Positions 34,461-43,586 are shown, counted from the first letter of the stretch. The stretch is DNA of 64,000 bases from JAGWNR01 sp964565685 (GCA_964565685.1 CAZMFR010000003.1:21280-85279), one strand, 5' to 3'. The notes: generated from the letters alone by a model not told the origin. A program made the numbers and translations.

Positions 34461-34679
34461 ATGAATCTAAGTACTCGGGCAATGCCGATAACCACTTGCC
34501 AATGTGGTCTTGAGGATTAGTGCCCCACCTCAAGGTGTTGTAAGAGTATTCTAGCACGACACAGTCGATTTTTTTGAGCCCTCAGGGTCACTAGGTGACT
34601 ATTCCAGTATGATGTAATTTGAGCCATATAAATCAACAAAATCGGACAAATCGGACGCCCCCAATACACATCAAAATAA

Positions 34680-34863
34680 GGATATTTTGGTGCACAAAGG
34701 TTCAACAAGTAAGTGCAACACTTTGAGATAATCAAAGTGTATGAAATACAAGCATTTTACGATCGAGGAGCGCGAAAAAATCCAAGAGTTGCTCTGGCAA
34801 AAAGCCTCGATTGTGAATAAATTATCTTTTTTAACGTATCTCGAGCGCTCGACTGCCTCTTGA
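34680..34863 (+). mobile_element. IS30-family left-end remnant
   Basis: The segment carries an IS30-like end (CAACAAGTAAGTGCAACACT) and then, from ATG 34741, the frame MKYKHFTIEEREKIQELLWQ, the N-terminal HTH of IS30 transposases, which runs out after about 30 residues and stops at 34861-34863. The rest of the element is gone. The 34461-34680 part of this gap shows short hairpins only. Confidence 0.72.
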
Positions 34864-34882
34864 CAATTGAACTAACTCGTGT

Positions 34883-34972
34883 TGGCGGAGAGGATGGGAT
34901 TCGAACCCATGAGAGACTTGCGCCCCTAACACCTTAGCACGGTGCCGCTTTCGACCACTCAGCCACCTCTCC
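34883..34972 (-). tRNA. tRNA-Ser (GCT)
   Basis: A class II tRNA: acceptor GGAGAGG/CCTCTCC, anticodon loop GTGCTAA, long variable arm, T-loop TTCGAAT, discriminator G and an encoded CCA (unlike the other tRNAs here). Confidence 0.95.
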
Positions 34973-35111
34973 TTTTTTACTTATATTTGCATTTTATCAA
35001 AAATCCTAACCATTCTTGCATAAAAACGAGAAATTGTAAAAGAAATGATGGATAATGAATCAGATATGTTAAACTGAAACTATTATAAGCATTGCTGCGT
35101 ATTATAAATAC

Positions 35112-35630
35112 ATGAGCATCAACAAAAAGATTTCTTTGGCTCTCGGTATCATCGTCATAGCATCGGCCGTTGGAACGGCTGTTGTTCAAAATATCCAATT
35201 GCGCCGATACTCTTATGTTGCTCCTGTCTCAACGATAAATCCTGCCGTACAGATAAATCTGGCGCCGGCGAATCCTGGAACAGCGAATTCTGTGGCTCCC
35301 ATAGCTTCCACGTCTTTAAACAGGTCGACGACAAAATCGCAAACGACAATTTTGAAGACATCACAGACCGCTTCAACAACAAAGACATCAACCGTTTATA
35401 CTTTAGCCGATGTTGCTCAACATTCAACAGCAACGAGCTGTTGGTCGGCCATAAATGGCGGCGTTTACGATCTGACGTCATGGATAAACAAACACCCAGG
35501 CGGACCAGAGGCCATCCTAGGAATTTGCGGCAAAGACGGCTCAGCCGCCTTCAACGCCCAGCATGGCGGACAAAGCCGTCCGGCGAACGAGCTGGCCGGA
35601 TTCAAGATCGGTGTTCTCGCTTCTTCGTAA
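35112..35630 (+). CDS. Secreted cytochrome b5-like heme-binding protein
   Basis: A 172-residue protein with an N-terminal membrane span or signal anchor (ISLALGIIVIASAVGTAVVQ), a Ser/Thr-rich linker, and a C-terminal cytochrome b5 domain: YTLADVAQHS, GGVYDLTSWINKHPGG (HPGG with the first axial His) and AFNAQHGG (probable second His). It would bind heme outside the cytoplasm. Its TATTAT lies six bases before ATG. The next gene, a DoxX-like protein, follows in the same direction, hinting at a small redox module. Confidence 0.85.
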   Translation: MSINKKISLALGIIVIASAVGTAVVQNIQLRRYSYVAPVSTINPAVQINLAPANPGTANSVAPIASTSLNRSTTKSQTTILKTSQTASTTKTSTVYTLADVAQHSTATSCWSAINGGVYDLTSWINKHPGGPEAILGICGKDGSAAFNAQHGGQSRPANELAGFKIGVLASS

Positions 35631-35645
35631 TTATTTTAATCAAAA

Positions 35646-36068
35646 ATGATGAAAAACCTTACAAAACGACTTCCCTTTTTCGCACCGGTAGTTTTGCGAA
35701 TCGGCCTCTCCGGCGTCTTTATATGGTTCGGCGTATCACAGATTTTAAATCCATCAGTATGGACATCATATATCCCCGATATAGCCGTTCGCATCACTGA
35801 GTTATCTGCTTTCGCTCTCGTCATATTTAATGGTATATTCGAAATCTGTATGGCTATCCTCCTTGTTTTTGGCATTTGGATTCGTCCAGTAGCAGGTCTC
35901 TTATTCCTGCACATGTGCGAGATCGTCGCTACTGTCGGTTTAGATCCGATCGGAGTGCGCGATGTCGCCATAGCCGCAGGACTTCTATCAACGACATTTT
36001 ATGGTTATGACGTTGTCTCATGGCATTATGATCCTCTAGAAATTCCAAAGGAGTCTTTACCAAGGTAA
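35646..36068 (+). CDS. DoxX-like membrane protein
   Basis: A 140-residue protein with four hydrophobic helices and the DoxX-family opening VVLRIGLSGVFIWFGVSQIL. The acidic residue in IFEICMAILLVFGIWIRPVA also fits the family. DoxX proteins are poorly understood integral membrane proteins tied to quinone or thiol redox. It sits 15 bases after the cytochrome b5-like gene, probably in one transcript. A REP-like hairpin follows the stop. Confidence 0.75.
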   Translation: MMKNLTKRLPFFAPVVLRIGLSGVFIWFGVSQILNPSVWTSYIPDIAVRITELSAFALVIFNGIFEICMAILLVFGIWIRPVAGLLFLHMCEIVATVGLDPIGVRDVAIAAGLLSTTFYGYDVVSWHYDPLEIPKESLPR

Positions 36069-36106
36069 AAATGAATCACCCCACCGCAAGCGGTGAGGAA
36101 TTCTAT
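36069..36106. repeat. REP-like hairpin, second copy inside a 23S intron
   Basis: CCACCGC-AA-GCGGTG within a roughly 38-base unit that includes GAGGAATTCTATTGA. A close copy (about five differences) lies at 57771-57810 within the 23S group I intron. Confidence 0.75.
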
Positions 36107-36133
36107 TGATTAAATAGGAACATTTAGATAAAG

Positions 36134-37249
36134 CTATGATTTTTTCTCTCTATCTGCAAAAAATCTTGTCTTGTTTTTTGTGGCGGAGAGAAGCCAGCTG
36201 GCCGTCTTTCCTATCTCGTCTTTCAAATACCTGACATTGCCATATTGTGAAGGATAGCCGACCAATTCCATAAAACCGACGCCTTTCACTTTTTCCTTGC
36301 CAAAATCCCCTTCTACAAGAAGCGGGCCCTCCCAGTAATTTATCGAGCCGAATAATATCTCCTGATCCTCTATCTTTGCAGTCAAACGGAGCTCGATATT
36401 TTTCGCCGGTATCTTTATCTTCCATGCCAGAGGATAGACGGCTTTGCTTTTCTGGCTTGTCCAATATTTTCCCAATGGGACTATCTCGACTTCTCTGTAA
36501 TGCTCCTGCGTATCGTCCGCACGAGAGATATCCGCAAAACATGTCTTTACATGGCCGTCATCATATATACAGCAGATTATTTCAGTATCATCATCCAATT
36601 GCACCGAAAACCAACGCCATTTGTCCTTTGAATAGGCGGCATCCGCCCATTGATGATCCATCCATGACTTGCCGGTGACGTCGATCCAATCTTTGCCGAC
36701 CTTGATACGGCCGCTTGTCTTCAGATTGGTCAGAGAATAATAATAGGTTGTTTTGGAATTAAGGTCTAAAAAACCTTTGCCCCCCTCCAATAACGGCTCT
36801 TTGACAGAAGTCAGATCCAGATCGATATCTTCGTTCTTTAGATGATAGACGGACTGGCTTGTTTTTTCGATGACACAATTCGTATAGCTGTTCTTTATCG
36901 TTGGATTGATATAATTTATGTACAGCTCTGGTTTGGAAAAGCTATCGTCGGAGATGAGCGACAGTGGCGAAATCCTGTGGTTGAACGTCTTGTCATTCAG
37001 ATCAGATACGATGGAATGAGAGAAGTAGGATGTTTTGAACGGTGTCTTGCTCAAAAATGGTATGTTCACCTTTTTTGCGTCAACCTTAAAAAGACAGCTC
37101 ATAAAAGAATACTCCCTGTCATTGGTGTCTATTAGATGACCGTTAAAATACCACCATTCGACTATGCAGTCGTGAGACGATTCGTCTGCCGGAAATTCTA
37201 TCGGCTTGTATCCTTTTTTTATAAGATCATCTGGTTCAGGATATCTCAT
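36134..37249 (-). CDS. CrtC/AttH lipocalin-like domain protein
   Basis: A 371-residue soluble protein with the features of the AttH/CrtC family (double lipocalin-like barrels): EWWYFNGHLIDTNDREYSFM near the start, GKSWMDHQWADAAYSKDKWR in the middle and GVGFMELVGYP near the end. Relatives include carotenoid 1,2-hydratases and secreted lipid-acting proteins. No signal peptide is seen. TATAAT lies nine bases before the ATG. Substrate unknown; no carotenoid genes are nearby. Confidence 0.75.
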   Translation of the reverse strand: MRYPEPDDLIKKGYKPIEFPADESSHDCIVEWWYFNGHLIDTNDREYSFMSCLFKVDAKKVNIPFLSKTPFKTSYFSHSIVSDLNDKTFNHRISPLSLISDDSFSKPELYINYINPTIKNSYTNCVIEKTSQSVYHLKNEDIDLDLTSVKEPLLEGGKGFLDLNSKTTYYYSLTNLKTSGRIKVGKDWIDVTGKSWMDHQWADAAYSKDKWRWFSVQLDDDTEIICCIYDDGHVKTCFADISRADDTQEHYREVEIVPLGKYWTSQKSKAVYPLAWKIKIPAKNIELRLTAKIEDQEILFGSINYWEGPLLVEGDFGKEKVKGVGFMELVGYPSQYGNVRYLKDEIGKTASWLLSATKNKTRFFADREKKS

Positions 37250-37342
37250 TGGAATATGATTATATCATAATCCTTTGGCGGCGAATCGATCTCTCTTCAT
37301 GGTCAAAACCGTCTTTCTTTCACTTTCACCGACAAGCTGTAG

Positions 37343-37348
37343 TACAAT
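37343..37348 (+). promoter_or_regulatory. -10 box of recG
   Basis: TACAAT, TGAGGG, ATG: leaderless geometry. Confidence 0.6.
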
Positions 37349-37354
37349 TGAGGG

Positions 37355-39631
37355 ATGATCACCTCTGCCACTCCCCTTTCAAAAATCACGCGCGTCATGG
37401 AAATTCAAGGGCGCGGCTTGAAAAAGCTCGGCATAGAAACAGTTGGCGACCTTCTGCGGCATTTTCCCATTCGTTATGGCGATACATCTGAGATCCGTTC
37501 TATAGATTCTCTCGAGCATGGAACCGTAGCCGTCGTATTCGGCAAAGCAACAAAATTAAAAACAAGCAAAGGATTTCGTAGTCACATACCAATGGCTAGC
37601 GCACAGATTGAAGACGAGAGCGGCCGTATCCAATGCGTGTGGTTCAATCAGCCATACCTGGCAAAAATGATACCCGAAGGCGCATTTGTTAGAGTTGAAG
37701 GAAAAGTAAGCCAGAGGAAAAGTCGAAGGTCCCGAGTCGAAGGCCTCGAGTCGAAAACAAAAACAGAAGGTGAAATATCCGTGGAATATGAAGACGATGG
37801 TTTGGGCGAGACCGGTGGTCATCTCTACTTCTCCAATCCAAAAATAGAAAAGGTCGACAAACTGCCGATCGGCGTCGGCGATTCTCTGTTTGGCGCTGAT
37901 GGAGAATCGCATACCCTATACCCTGTCTATGCCGAATCGCGCGGCATCACTTCAAATTGGATGTATCACGCCATGCAAAAAATATTCAAAAGCGGCTTGA
38001 TCGAAGAGATCGAGGATCCACTACCGAAAGAGATCTTGGAAAAGTATAATCTGCCCGGACTTCGGACTGCCCTCATTTGGATGCACACGCCGATGAAAAA
38101 AAATGACGCCGAAGCCGCTCGCAAACGATTCGCTTTCGAAGAGATTTTCTTCATACAACTCGAAAAACAAGCCGCTCGCCGAGAATACGAGAAAAATCCC
38201 AGTTTCTCTGTGCAAGCTCCGATCGAATCGGTCAACGAATTCATAAAACGGTTTCCTTTCCCCGCCACAGAAGCACAAACTAGAGCGATCGGGACGATCG
38301 TCGAAGACATGAAAAAAAATAAAGCGATGTCGCGGCTATTAGAAGGCGATGTCGGCTCCGGCAAGACTGCTGTAGCTGCGTCGGCGGCATATGCAGTCGT
38401 CGCTTCTCGACCTCTTGGCCAAAAATTTGGCAATCTGCAGGTCGCATATATGTGTCCGACAGAGATCTTGGCTACGCAGCATTTTGAATCATTTATACAA
38501 TATTTCGCATACCTCGGCGTCAATATCGGCCTCATCACCGGCTCTGGCTGTCGCAAATTCCCCTCAAAAGTGAATCCTAAAGGTTGGACGGATATTTCGC
38601 GCGCGCAATTGTTAAAGTGGGTCAAGGAAGGCGACATGCCGATCCTCATAGGCACACACGCGCTCATACAAAAAAGCGTTGAATTCAAACATCTCGCATT
38701 GGTCGTAATAGACGAGCAACATCGGTTCGGCACGCGACAAAGGGCAGAATTGGTAAAGAAAAATACATTGGGGCACTCATCCTTGCTTGCCCCTCACCTT
38801 CTCTCCATGACAGCAACGCCCATTCCTCGCACCCTTGCACTGACTTTGTACGGCGACCTTGACCTTACCCTGCTCGACCAAATGCCTCTCGGAAGGAAAC
38901 AAGTCGTGACCGAGATAATCACGCCGACAAAACGCGAAAAGATGTATGAGAGGATGAGATCAGAGCTTGTGGCTAGACGGCAAGCTTATGTCATTTGCCC
39001 GCGCATTGACGAGCCAGACCCGGACAAGGAGCTCGCCCTCGAGGCAAAATCTGTCAAAGCAGAAGCCAGACGTTTGAAGAAAAGCGTTTTCCCAGAATAT
39101 GAGATCGGCGTCCTCCATAGCAGAATGAAACCGGAAGAAAAAGACAAAGTCATGCTCGATTTCAAAGCGGGCAAAATAAACATCCTGTGCGCCACATCCG
39201 TCATAGAAGTCGGCGTCAATGTGCCAAATGCCACCTGCATAATAATCGAAGGGGCCGAGCGTTTTGGCTTGGCACAGCTTCACCAGTTGCGCGGCCGTGT
39301 CCTGCGCAGCGAGCACCAGGCATACTGTTTCATCTTTGCAGAAAAGGCATCTGGAAAGACTCTGACCCGCTTGAAAAATTTTACGAAGGCAAAAAACGGC
39401 TTCGAACTGGCTGAGTTCGACCTGGCCGAGCGCGGCACTGGCGATCTATCAGGTTTAAAGCAATGGGGTATATCCGATATCGCCATGGACGCTCTAAAAA
39501 ATTTAAAAATGGTAGAAGCGGCTCGCACAGAGGCCAGCGCGCTCCTCGACATTGATCCATCATTCGCGCGGTTCCCTCTTATAAAAAAAGAATTAGAAAA
39601 GAGGAAAGCGGACAAGGTGCATTTCGAGTGA
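37355..39631 (+). CDS. recG: ATP-dependent DNA helicase RecG with an in-frame insert
   Basis: A 758-residue RecG, which remodels stalled replication forks and Holliday junctions. An N-terminal OB/wedge domain is followed by helicase motifs: LLEGDVGSGKTAVAA (I), CPTEILATQHFESF (Ia), VIDEQHRFG (II), MTATPIPRTLALTLYGDLD (III) and the TRG region near ATSVIEVGVNVPNATCIIIE. At about residues 121-155 an in-frame insert (RKSRRSRVEGLESKTKTEGE and following) interrupts the wedge domain where relatives run directly into LYFSNPKIEKVDKLP; the DNA there is a repeat copy. It is longer than usual (about 680-700). Confidence 0.96.
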   Translation: MITSATPLSKITRVMEIQGRGLKKLGIETVGDLLRHFPIRYGDTSEIRSIDSLEHGTVAVVFGKATKLKTSKGFRSHIPMASAQIEDESGRIQCVWFNQPYLAKMIPEGAFVRVEGKVSQRKSRRSRVEGLESKTKTEGEISVEYEDDGLGETGGHLYFSNPKIEKVDKLPIGVGDSLFGADGESHTLYPVYAESRGITSNWMYHAMQKIFKSGLIEEIEDPLPKEILEKYNLPGLRTALIWMHTPMKKNDAEAARKRFAFEEIFFIQLEKQAARREYEKNPSFSVQAPIESVNEFIKRFPFPATEAQTRAIGTIVEDMKKNKAMSRLLEGDVGSGKTAVAASAAYAVVASRPLGQKFGNLQVAYMCPTEILATQHFESFIQYFAYLGVNIGLITGSGCRKFPSKVNPKGWTDISRAQLLKWVKEGDMPILIGTHALIQKSVEFKHLALVVIDEQHRFGTRQRAELVKKNTLGHSSLLAPHLLSMTATPIPRTLALTLYGDLDLTLLDQMPLGRKQVVTEIITPTKREKMYERMRSELVARRQAYVICPRIDEPDPDKELALEAKSVKAEARRLKKSVFPEYEIGVLHSRMKPEEKDKVMLDFKAGKINILCATSVIEVGVNVPNATCIIIEGAERFGLAQLHQLRGRVLRSEHQAYCFIFAEKASGKTLTRLKNFTKAKNGFELAEFDLAERGTGDLSGLKQWGISDIAMDALKNLKMVEAARTEASALLDIDPSFARFPLIKKELEKRKADKVHFE
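37718..37795. repeat. Palindromic-family insert inside recG
   Basis: Contains GTCGAAGGTCCCGAGTCGAA and GGCCTCGAGTCGAAAAC, shared with the gatC-gatA and 5S-23S spacers. Confidence 0.6.
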
Positions 39632-39790
39632 AATAGAATCTAATAACGCGCAGTGCAAATATCTGTACCCCACCTCAGTCTCGAGGATTTCAACACCAAA
39701 CCCAGTAAGAATTCCGTGACATCTCAGACAAAACTAAGCCGAACCCTCTCGAACGACTATGTATTTGCAAATGCAACACTACTTTGACTG

Positions 39791-40280
39791 TCACATGTCA
39801 AAAAATCCTTTTAAACTATCAGCACTCGTTCCATCACCATTAACCGCTTTAATACTCAAGCATATCGTTTCATCAACTTTATATGAATCTTTAGCACCTG
39901 ATATTGATTTGATTTCAAAGTGTAAATTCAGACTCAAATCTGTGGTTGTACTAAGATTATTATTTTGATTAGAATCCTGGTTATAATTGATAAGACGTGA
40001 AATGAGTTAAGAAAAACATTATTAAAAAAAATAACGGCAAAAACATTCCTGCGACAGAGAAAAATATAACCATTGGAAATTGCGAATGTTTATACAAATA
40101 ATATGCAGCTAATGAAGGGCCTAAAAAAATAGCTAAAAATATAGGAAGCCAAATTATTCCGCCATCCACAAGTGATATAACTAATACCCCGTATAGATCT
40201 GGTATTGACAATAATATGACAAGACCTGTACACACACTAACGATAATAAGAGATATTATAGCTATTTTTTTCATCCACAA
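39791..40280 (-). pseudogene. Frameshifted membrane protein gene
   Basis: From an ATG near 40280 the frame encodes three hydrophobic helices (IAIISLIIVSVCTGLVILLS and following) and stops at 39981. In the +1 frame the sequence continues as coding-like protein (TDLSLNLHFEIKSISGAKDS, then ETICLSIKAVNGDGTSADSL) to a TGA at 39791-39793. The two parts overlap by a few codons and look like one gene split by a frameshift, though two separate genes are possible. The family was not recognised. The 39632-39790 stretch holds nothing recognised. Confidence 0.5.
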
Positions 40281-40337
40281 ATTATATCACTTAAAAAGAA
40301 GCTTCGCAGTAAACCTTCTCGAACGTCGCCCTATCGT

Positions 40338-40377
40338 GTCCGCCCTCTAGGATTCGAACCTAGGACTCCAGAGGTAT
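40338..40377 (-). tRNA. 3' half copy of tRNA-Ile (outer, interrupted copy)
   Basis: Matches the complete gene from the anticodon loop (TATAC) to the discriminator with one difference. On the minus strand it lies after the complete tRNA and would pair with the 5' half at 40531-40567. Confidence 0.7.
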
Positions 40378-40423
40378 ATGATTACATATCGATTTTGCGC
40401 TCGCACAATATTGCAAATGTCCG

Positions 40424-40497
40424 TCCGCCCTCTAGGATTCGAACCTAGGACCCCAGAGGTATAAGCTCTGTGCTCTAACCAACTGAGCTAAGGGCGG
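40424..40497 (-). tRNA. tRNA-Ile (TAT), complete inner copy
   Basis: Acceptor CCGCCCT/AGGGCGG, D-arm GCTCAGTTGGTTAGAGC, anticodon arm CAGAG-CTTATAC-CTCTG (reads AUA) and T-arm CCTAG-GTTCGAAT-CCTAG. CCA is not encoded. The acceptor stem extends by further pairing (TGT/ACA) into the flanks. Confidence 0.9.
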
Positions 40498-40530
40498 ACA
40501 CACATTTTCAACATGCACTCGCTTGAATCG

Positions 40531-40567
40531 ATAAGCTCTGTGCTCTAACCAACTGAGCTAAGGGCGG
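40531..40567 (-). tRNA. 5' half copy of tRNA-Ile (outer, interrupted copy)
   Basis: Identical to the complete gene from position 1 into the anticodon loop (ending CTTAT). It is followed on the minus strand by CGATT, which pairs with AATCG before the 3' half. Confidence 0.7.
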
Positions 40568-40603
40568 GTCATATCTAAAAATAACATAAAAATAGTTTTT
40601 TTA

Positions 40604-42547
40604 CTAAACCACCTCCTCCCTTTTCTTTGGCTGGACGCCATGAGCGACGAGGATCGACTCGAATTCGTCTCGTTCGATGGTCTCCTTCTCTATGAGGCGC
40701 TTTGCGATAGCATCTAGGAGAGGGCGATGGATTTTGACGGCCGTGTCTGCGCGCTTCAACGATTCAGCCATGATGTGCGAGACTTCAGCATCTATTTCAC
40801 CAGCTACTTTTTCCGAAAATTCTCCAGCTTTGATCCCTTCACCAAAGACGGCTCGGCTTTCGGATGCCTCAAAAGCCATAGCGCCAAGCTTGTCGGACAT
40901 TCCATAGCGAGTAACCATGTCTCTCGCCAGAGCGGTCGATACTTGCAAATCGTTCGATGGACCAGTCGTGACATCGCCGAACACCATGCGTTCCGTTACA
41001 TATCCGCCCAAAGACATGGCGATAGTGTCGAGAAAGGCCTTCTTTGATTGGAGCTTGCGATCTTCCACGGGAAGATGGAGTGTGTAGCCGCCGGCGCGCC
41101 CGCGGGCGATTATAGAGATCTTGTGCACAGGATCGGAATTTTCTAGGACTGACCCTACGAGCGCATGACCTGCCTCATGATACGCCGTTATCTCTTTTTC
41201 TTTTTTCGATAGAATATGGCTCTTGCGCTCCGGACCTAGCATGACCTTTTCTATCGAGCGGATCAAATCGTATTGAGAGACTTTCGTGCGATTTTCACGA
41301 GCCGCCAAAATAGCGCCTTCGTTCATGAGCGAATATAGATCAGCGCCAGAAAATCCCGGCGTGCGCTCGGCCACCACGCGCAAGTTTATGTCTTCGGCAA
41401 ACGGCTTCTTTCGCGAGTGGATCTTCAAGATCTCCTCGCGGTCATTTCGATCTGGCAGATCGATGATGACGCGGCGATCGAAACGACCCGGTCGCAGAAG
41501 CGCGGGGTCGAGAACATCCGGTCTGTTTGTCGCGGCCATGACTACGATTTTCTCATGCGGCTCAAAGCCGTCCATTTCGACGAGGATCTGATTCAGGGTC
41601 TGTTCGCGCTCATCATTTCCTCCGCCTACTCCGCCGCCGCGAACTCGGCCGACTGCATCAATTTCGTCGACAAAGATGATAGCCGCGGGACTCTGCCTCG
41701 CCATCTTGAACAGATCGCGGACACGGCTAGCTCCGACACCCACGAACATTTCCACAAATTCCGAACCGGATATCGAGAAGAAGGCCACGCCAGCTTCGCC
41801 TGCCACCGCCCGAGCCAACAATGTCTTGCCTGTACCAGGCGCGCCCATTAGCAGGATGCCCTTTGGAATCTGCGCGCCGATATCTAAAAATTTCTTCGGA
41901 TTTTTGAGAAAATCGACTACTTCTAACAGCTCCTGTTTCGCTTCTTTTGCTCCAGCCACGTCTTTGAACGTCACTTTTTCTTTGCCGTCTTCTGGCATGC
42001 TTATCCTCGCTTTTGATTGACCAAAGGAAAAGACCTGCATCCCAGCCCCGCGCATCTGTCGCGTCATAAGCCAGAGGAAAAACACTACGAAAAGTATGGA
42101 TCCTATGATCGGCGCAAAGCTTTCCAATAGCAGTAACAGACCGGATGGCTGTTCGACGCTTATATCGACATTGCTCAGTTGCTTTGGTGTGATCCCATAA
42201 TGGATGATAGTATCTGTAAGAGAGGAATTGTCTTCGAGCTGAGTGGATTTCAACGTGCCGTCTTTGTAGGTGGCGTCTACGTCACTGCCCTTGACCACGA
42301 TTGAAGCCACCGAACTGGAGGCAATGCCGTTCGCCAGATCGGTCAAACTGATCGGCGTGCCTGAAACGCTATTCTGGGCGATAGCCGAATATATGCTGAC
42401 AACGAGGAAAAGTATGACCAAGCCGGCCGAAATGGTGTTTATCCAGCCCCAGCGCGGCGGCAAGGGACCTTTTTTCTTGGGCTGATTCTTGCCCTTGTCA
42501 TTGCTTGCTGAAAAATTGGTATTATCAGGAATTCCGTTTGGATTCAT
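40604..42547 (-). CDS. ftsH: ATP-dependent zinc metalloprotease FtsH
   Basis: A 647-residue membrane AAA+ protease. Two hydrophobic helices (about 37-58 and 135-157) flank a periplasmic domain. The AAA module has GAPGTGKTLLARAVAGEAGV, IIFVDEIDAVGR and the SRH region ATNRPDVLDPALLRPGRFDR. The zinc site is HEAGH in KEITAYHEAGHALVGS. It degrades membrane and regulatory proteins. The start at 42547 was chosen because the longer version would include the TATAAT that lies nine bases upstream. Confidence 0.97.
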   Translation of the reverse strand: MNPNGIPDNTNFSASNDKGKNQPKKKGPLPPRWGWINTISAGLVILFLVVSIYSAIAQNSVSGTPISLTDLANGIASSSVASIVVKGSDVDATYKDGTLKSTQLEDNSSLTDTIIHYGITPKQLSNVDISVEQPSGLLLLLESFAPIIGSILFVVFFLWLMTRQMRGAGMQVFSFGQSKARISMPEDGKEKVTFKDVAGAKEAKQELLEVVDFLKNPKKFLDIGAQIPKGILLMGAPGTGKTLLARAVAGEAGVAFFSISGSEFVEMFVGVGASRVRDLFKMARQSPAAIIFVDEIDAVGRVRGGGVGGGNDEREQTLNQILVEMDGFEPHEKIVVMAATNRPDVLDPALLRPGRFDRRVIIDLPDRNDREEILKIHSRKKPFAEDINLRVVAERTPGFSGADLYSLMNEGAILAARENRTKVSQYDLIRSIEKVMLGPERKSHILSKKEKEITAYHEAGHALVGSVLENSDPVHKISIIARGRAGGYTLHLPVEDRKLQSKKAFLDTIAMSLGGYVTERMVFGDVTTGPSNDLQVSTALARDMVTRYGMSDKLGAMAFEASESRAVFGEGIKAGEFSEKVAGEIDAEVSHIMAESLKRADTAVKIHRPLLDAIAKRLIEKETIERDEFESILVAHGVQPKKREEVV

Positions 42548-42630
42548 AGCGTTATGATTATACACAAAAAACGGGATTTGTCATCACTAAACGTTACATG
42601 AATTACATTTCAAAAGAGAGTTTTTCCTTA

Positions 42631-42660
42631 TAAAAAAACACCGCAGGATTCCTCCTGCGG
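42631..42660 (-). terminator. Intrinsic terminator of the zinc-ribbon protein gene
   Basis: On the minus strand, CCGCAGGA-GGAA-TCCTGCGG followed by TGTTTTTTT. Confidence 0.85.
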
Positions 42661-42674
42661 CGAATAAAACCAGG

Positions 42675-42965
42675 TTAATACGTCATCCTATTTCGGTTAG
42701 AAAACTCCTTTGGATACGATTTGACTATAAATTCAACGTCATGTTGGGGACATGCAGGATTATTGCACCGATAGTAAGTGGTAGTAATGCCTTTGGCCCT
42801 ACCAGAAGCGCTTGACTGAATAAATTCGCGTTCATGCCAGCGCTCAAAATACCACATCGACCCGCAATGCTGACATCGTCTGGTCCATCGCTTGTAAAGA
42901 CGATAGAGAGCCCAAACGACAACGATAGTTGTGACAAGACCGACCATCTGCCATTCGTACTTCAT
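42675..42965 (-). CDS. Small membrane protein with a zinc-ribbon-like motif
   Basis: A 96-residue protein: an N-terminal membrane helix (MVGLVTTIVVVWALYRLY), then CQHCGSMWYFERW and, about 30 residues on, CNNPACPQHD, a probable four-Cys zinc ribbon on the cytoplasmic side. A purine-rich AAAGGAAT lies seven bases before the ATG, a possible weak Shine-Dalgarno. It has its own terminator. The family was not recognised. Confidence 0.6.
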   Translation of the reverse strand: MKYEWQMVGLVTTIVVVWALYRLYKRWTRRCQHCGSMWYFERWHEREFIQSSASGRAKGITTTYYRCNNPACPQHDVEFIVKSYPKEFSNRNRMTY

Positions 42966-43131
42966 ATGGATTCCTTTCGGTTTAATGATTGTTTAATTTT
43001 CAAAATTTTTGTCCAAAACTGCGTTTAGTGATATCATTTATAGGTCAAGAAGTCAACCCTGTTCCCTTCATGCTACGTTAAAACTTCGCAGGGCAAACAA
43101 GCTGTGCAACTTTTTGCCAAACAGATAAGAT

Positions 43132-43575
43132 ATGGCTTTGCTAGAAAACAAAAAAATATATTTCGATTACGATATCATCGAGAAGCTCGAGGCGGGTATA
43201 GAGCTGCTCGGAACGGAGGTCAAGTCGCTCCGAAGCGGCAAGGGCTCGCTAGTCGGCGCATATATAATAGTGCGCGGCGGCGAGGCGTATGCATCAAACA
43301 TGGACATTCCGGCGTATCAGGAAAAGAACGCGCCAATCGGCTATGATCCAAAGCGCTTGCGCAAGCTCCTTCTGTCAAAAGCAGAAATAACGCGTCTCGC
43401 TGGAATTGAAGCAAAAAAAGGTTTGACAATAGTGCCAATTTCAATATATAATAAGGGTCCAAAGCTCAAACTAGAGATCGCGGTCGTTCGAGGCAAGAAA
43501 ACCCATAACAAAAAAGAAAGCCAGAAAAATCGCGATGTCGAGCGAGAGGTCAGAAGAGAATATAGCGATCGTTGA
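43132..43575 (+). CDS. smpB: tmRNA-binding protein SmpB
   Basis: A 147-residue SmpB, partner of tmRNA in rescuing stalled ribosomes. Typical parts are YDIIEKLEAGIELLGTEVKS, GSLVGAYIIVRGGEAYASNM, the RLRKLLLSKAEI helix, GLTIVPISIYNKG, and a basic C-terminal tail that inserts into the mRNA channel (KKTHNKKESQKNRDVEREVR). ssrA starts 12 bases after the stop, so protein and RNA partner are adjacent. The length matches the family. Confidence 0.97.
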   Translation: MALLENKKIYFDYDIIEKLEAGIELLGTEVKSLRSGKGSLVGAYIIVRGGEAYASNMDIPAYQEKNAPIGYDPKRLRKLLLSKAEITRLAGIEAKKGLTIVPISIYNKGPKLKLEIAVVRGKKTHNKKESQKNRDVEREVRREYSDR

Positions 43576-43586
43576 CAAAAAAATTT

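Noticed and set aside
35155..35481. 108-codon minus-strand ORF over the cytochrome b5-like gene
   Set aside because: A shadow of the plus-strand gene, which has HPGG and family features.
37966..38733. 255-codon minus-strand ORF within recG
   Set aside because: A shadow of recG; the recG frame carries all the helicase motifs.
39759..39968. Plus-strand 69-codon ORF
   Set aside because: It is the mirror of a better coding signal on the minus strand (end of the frameshifted gene).
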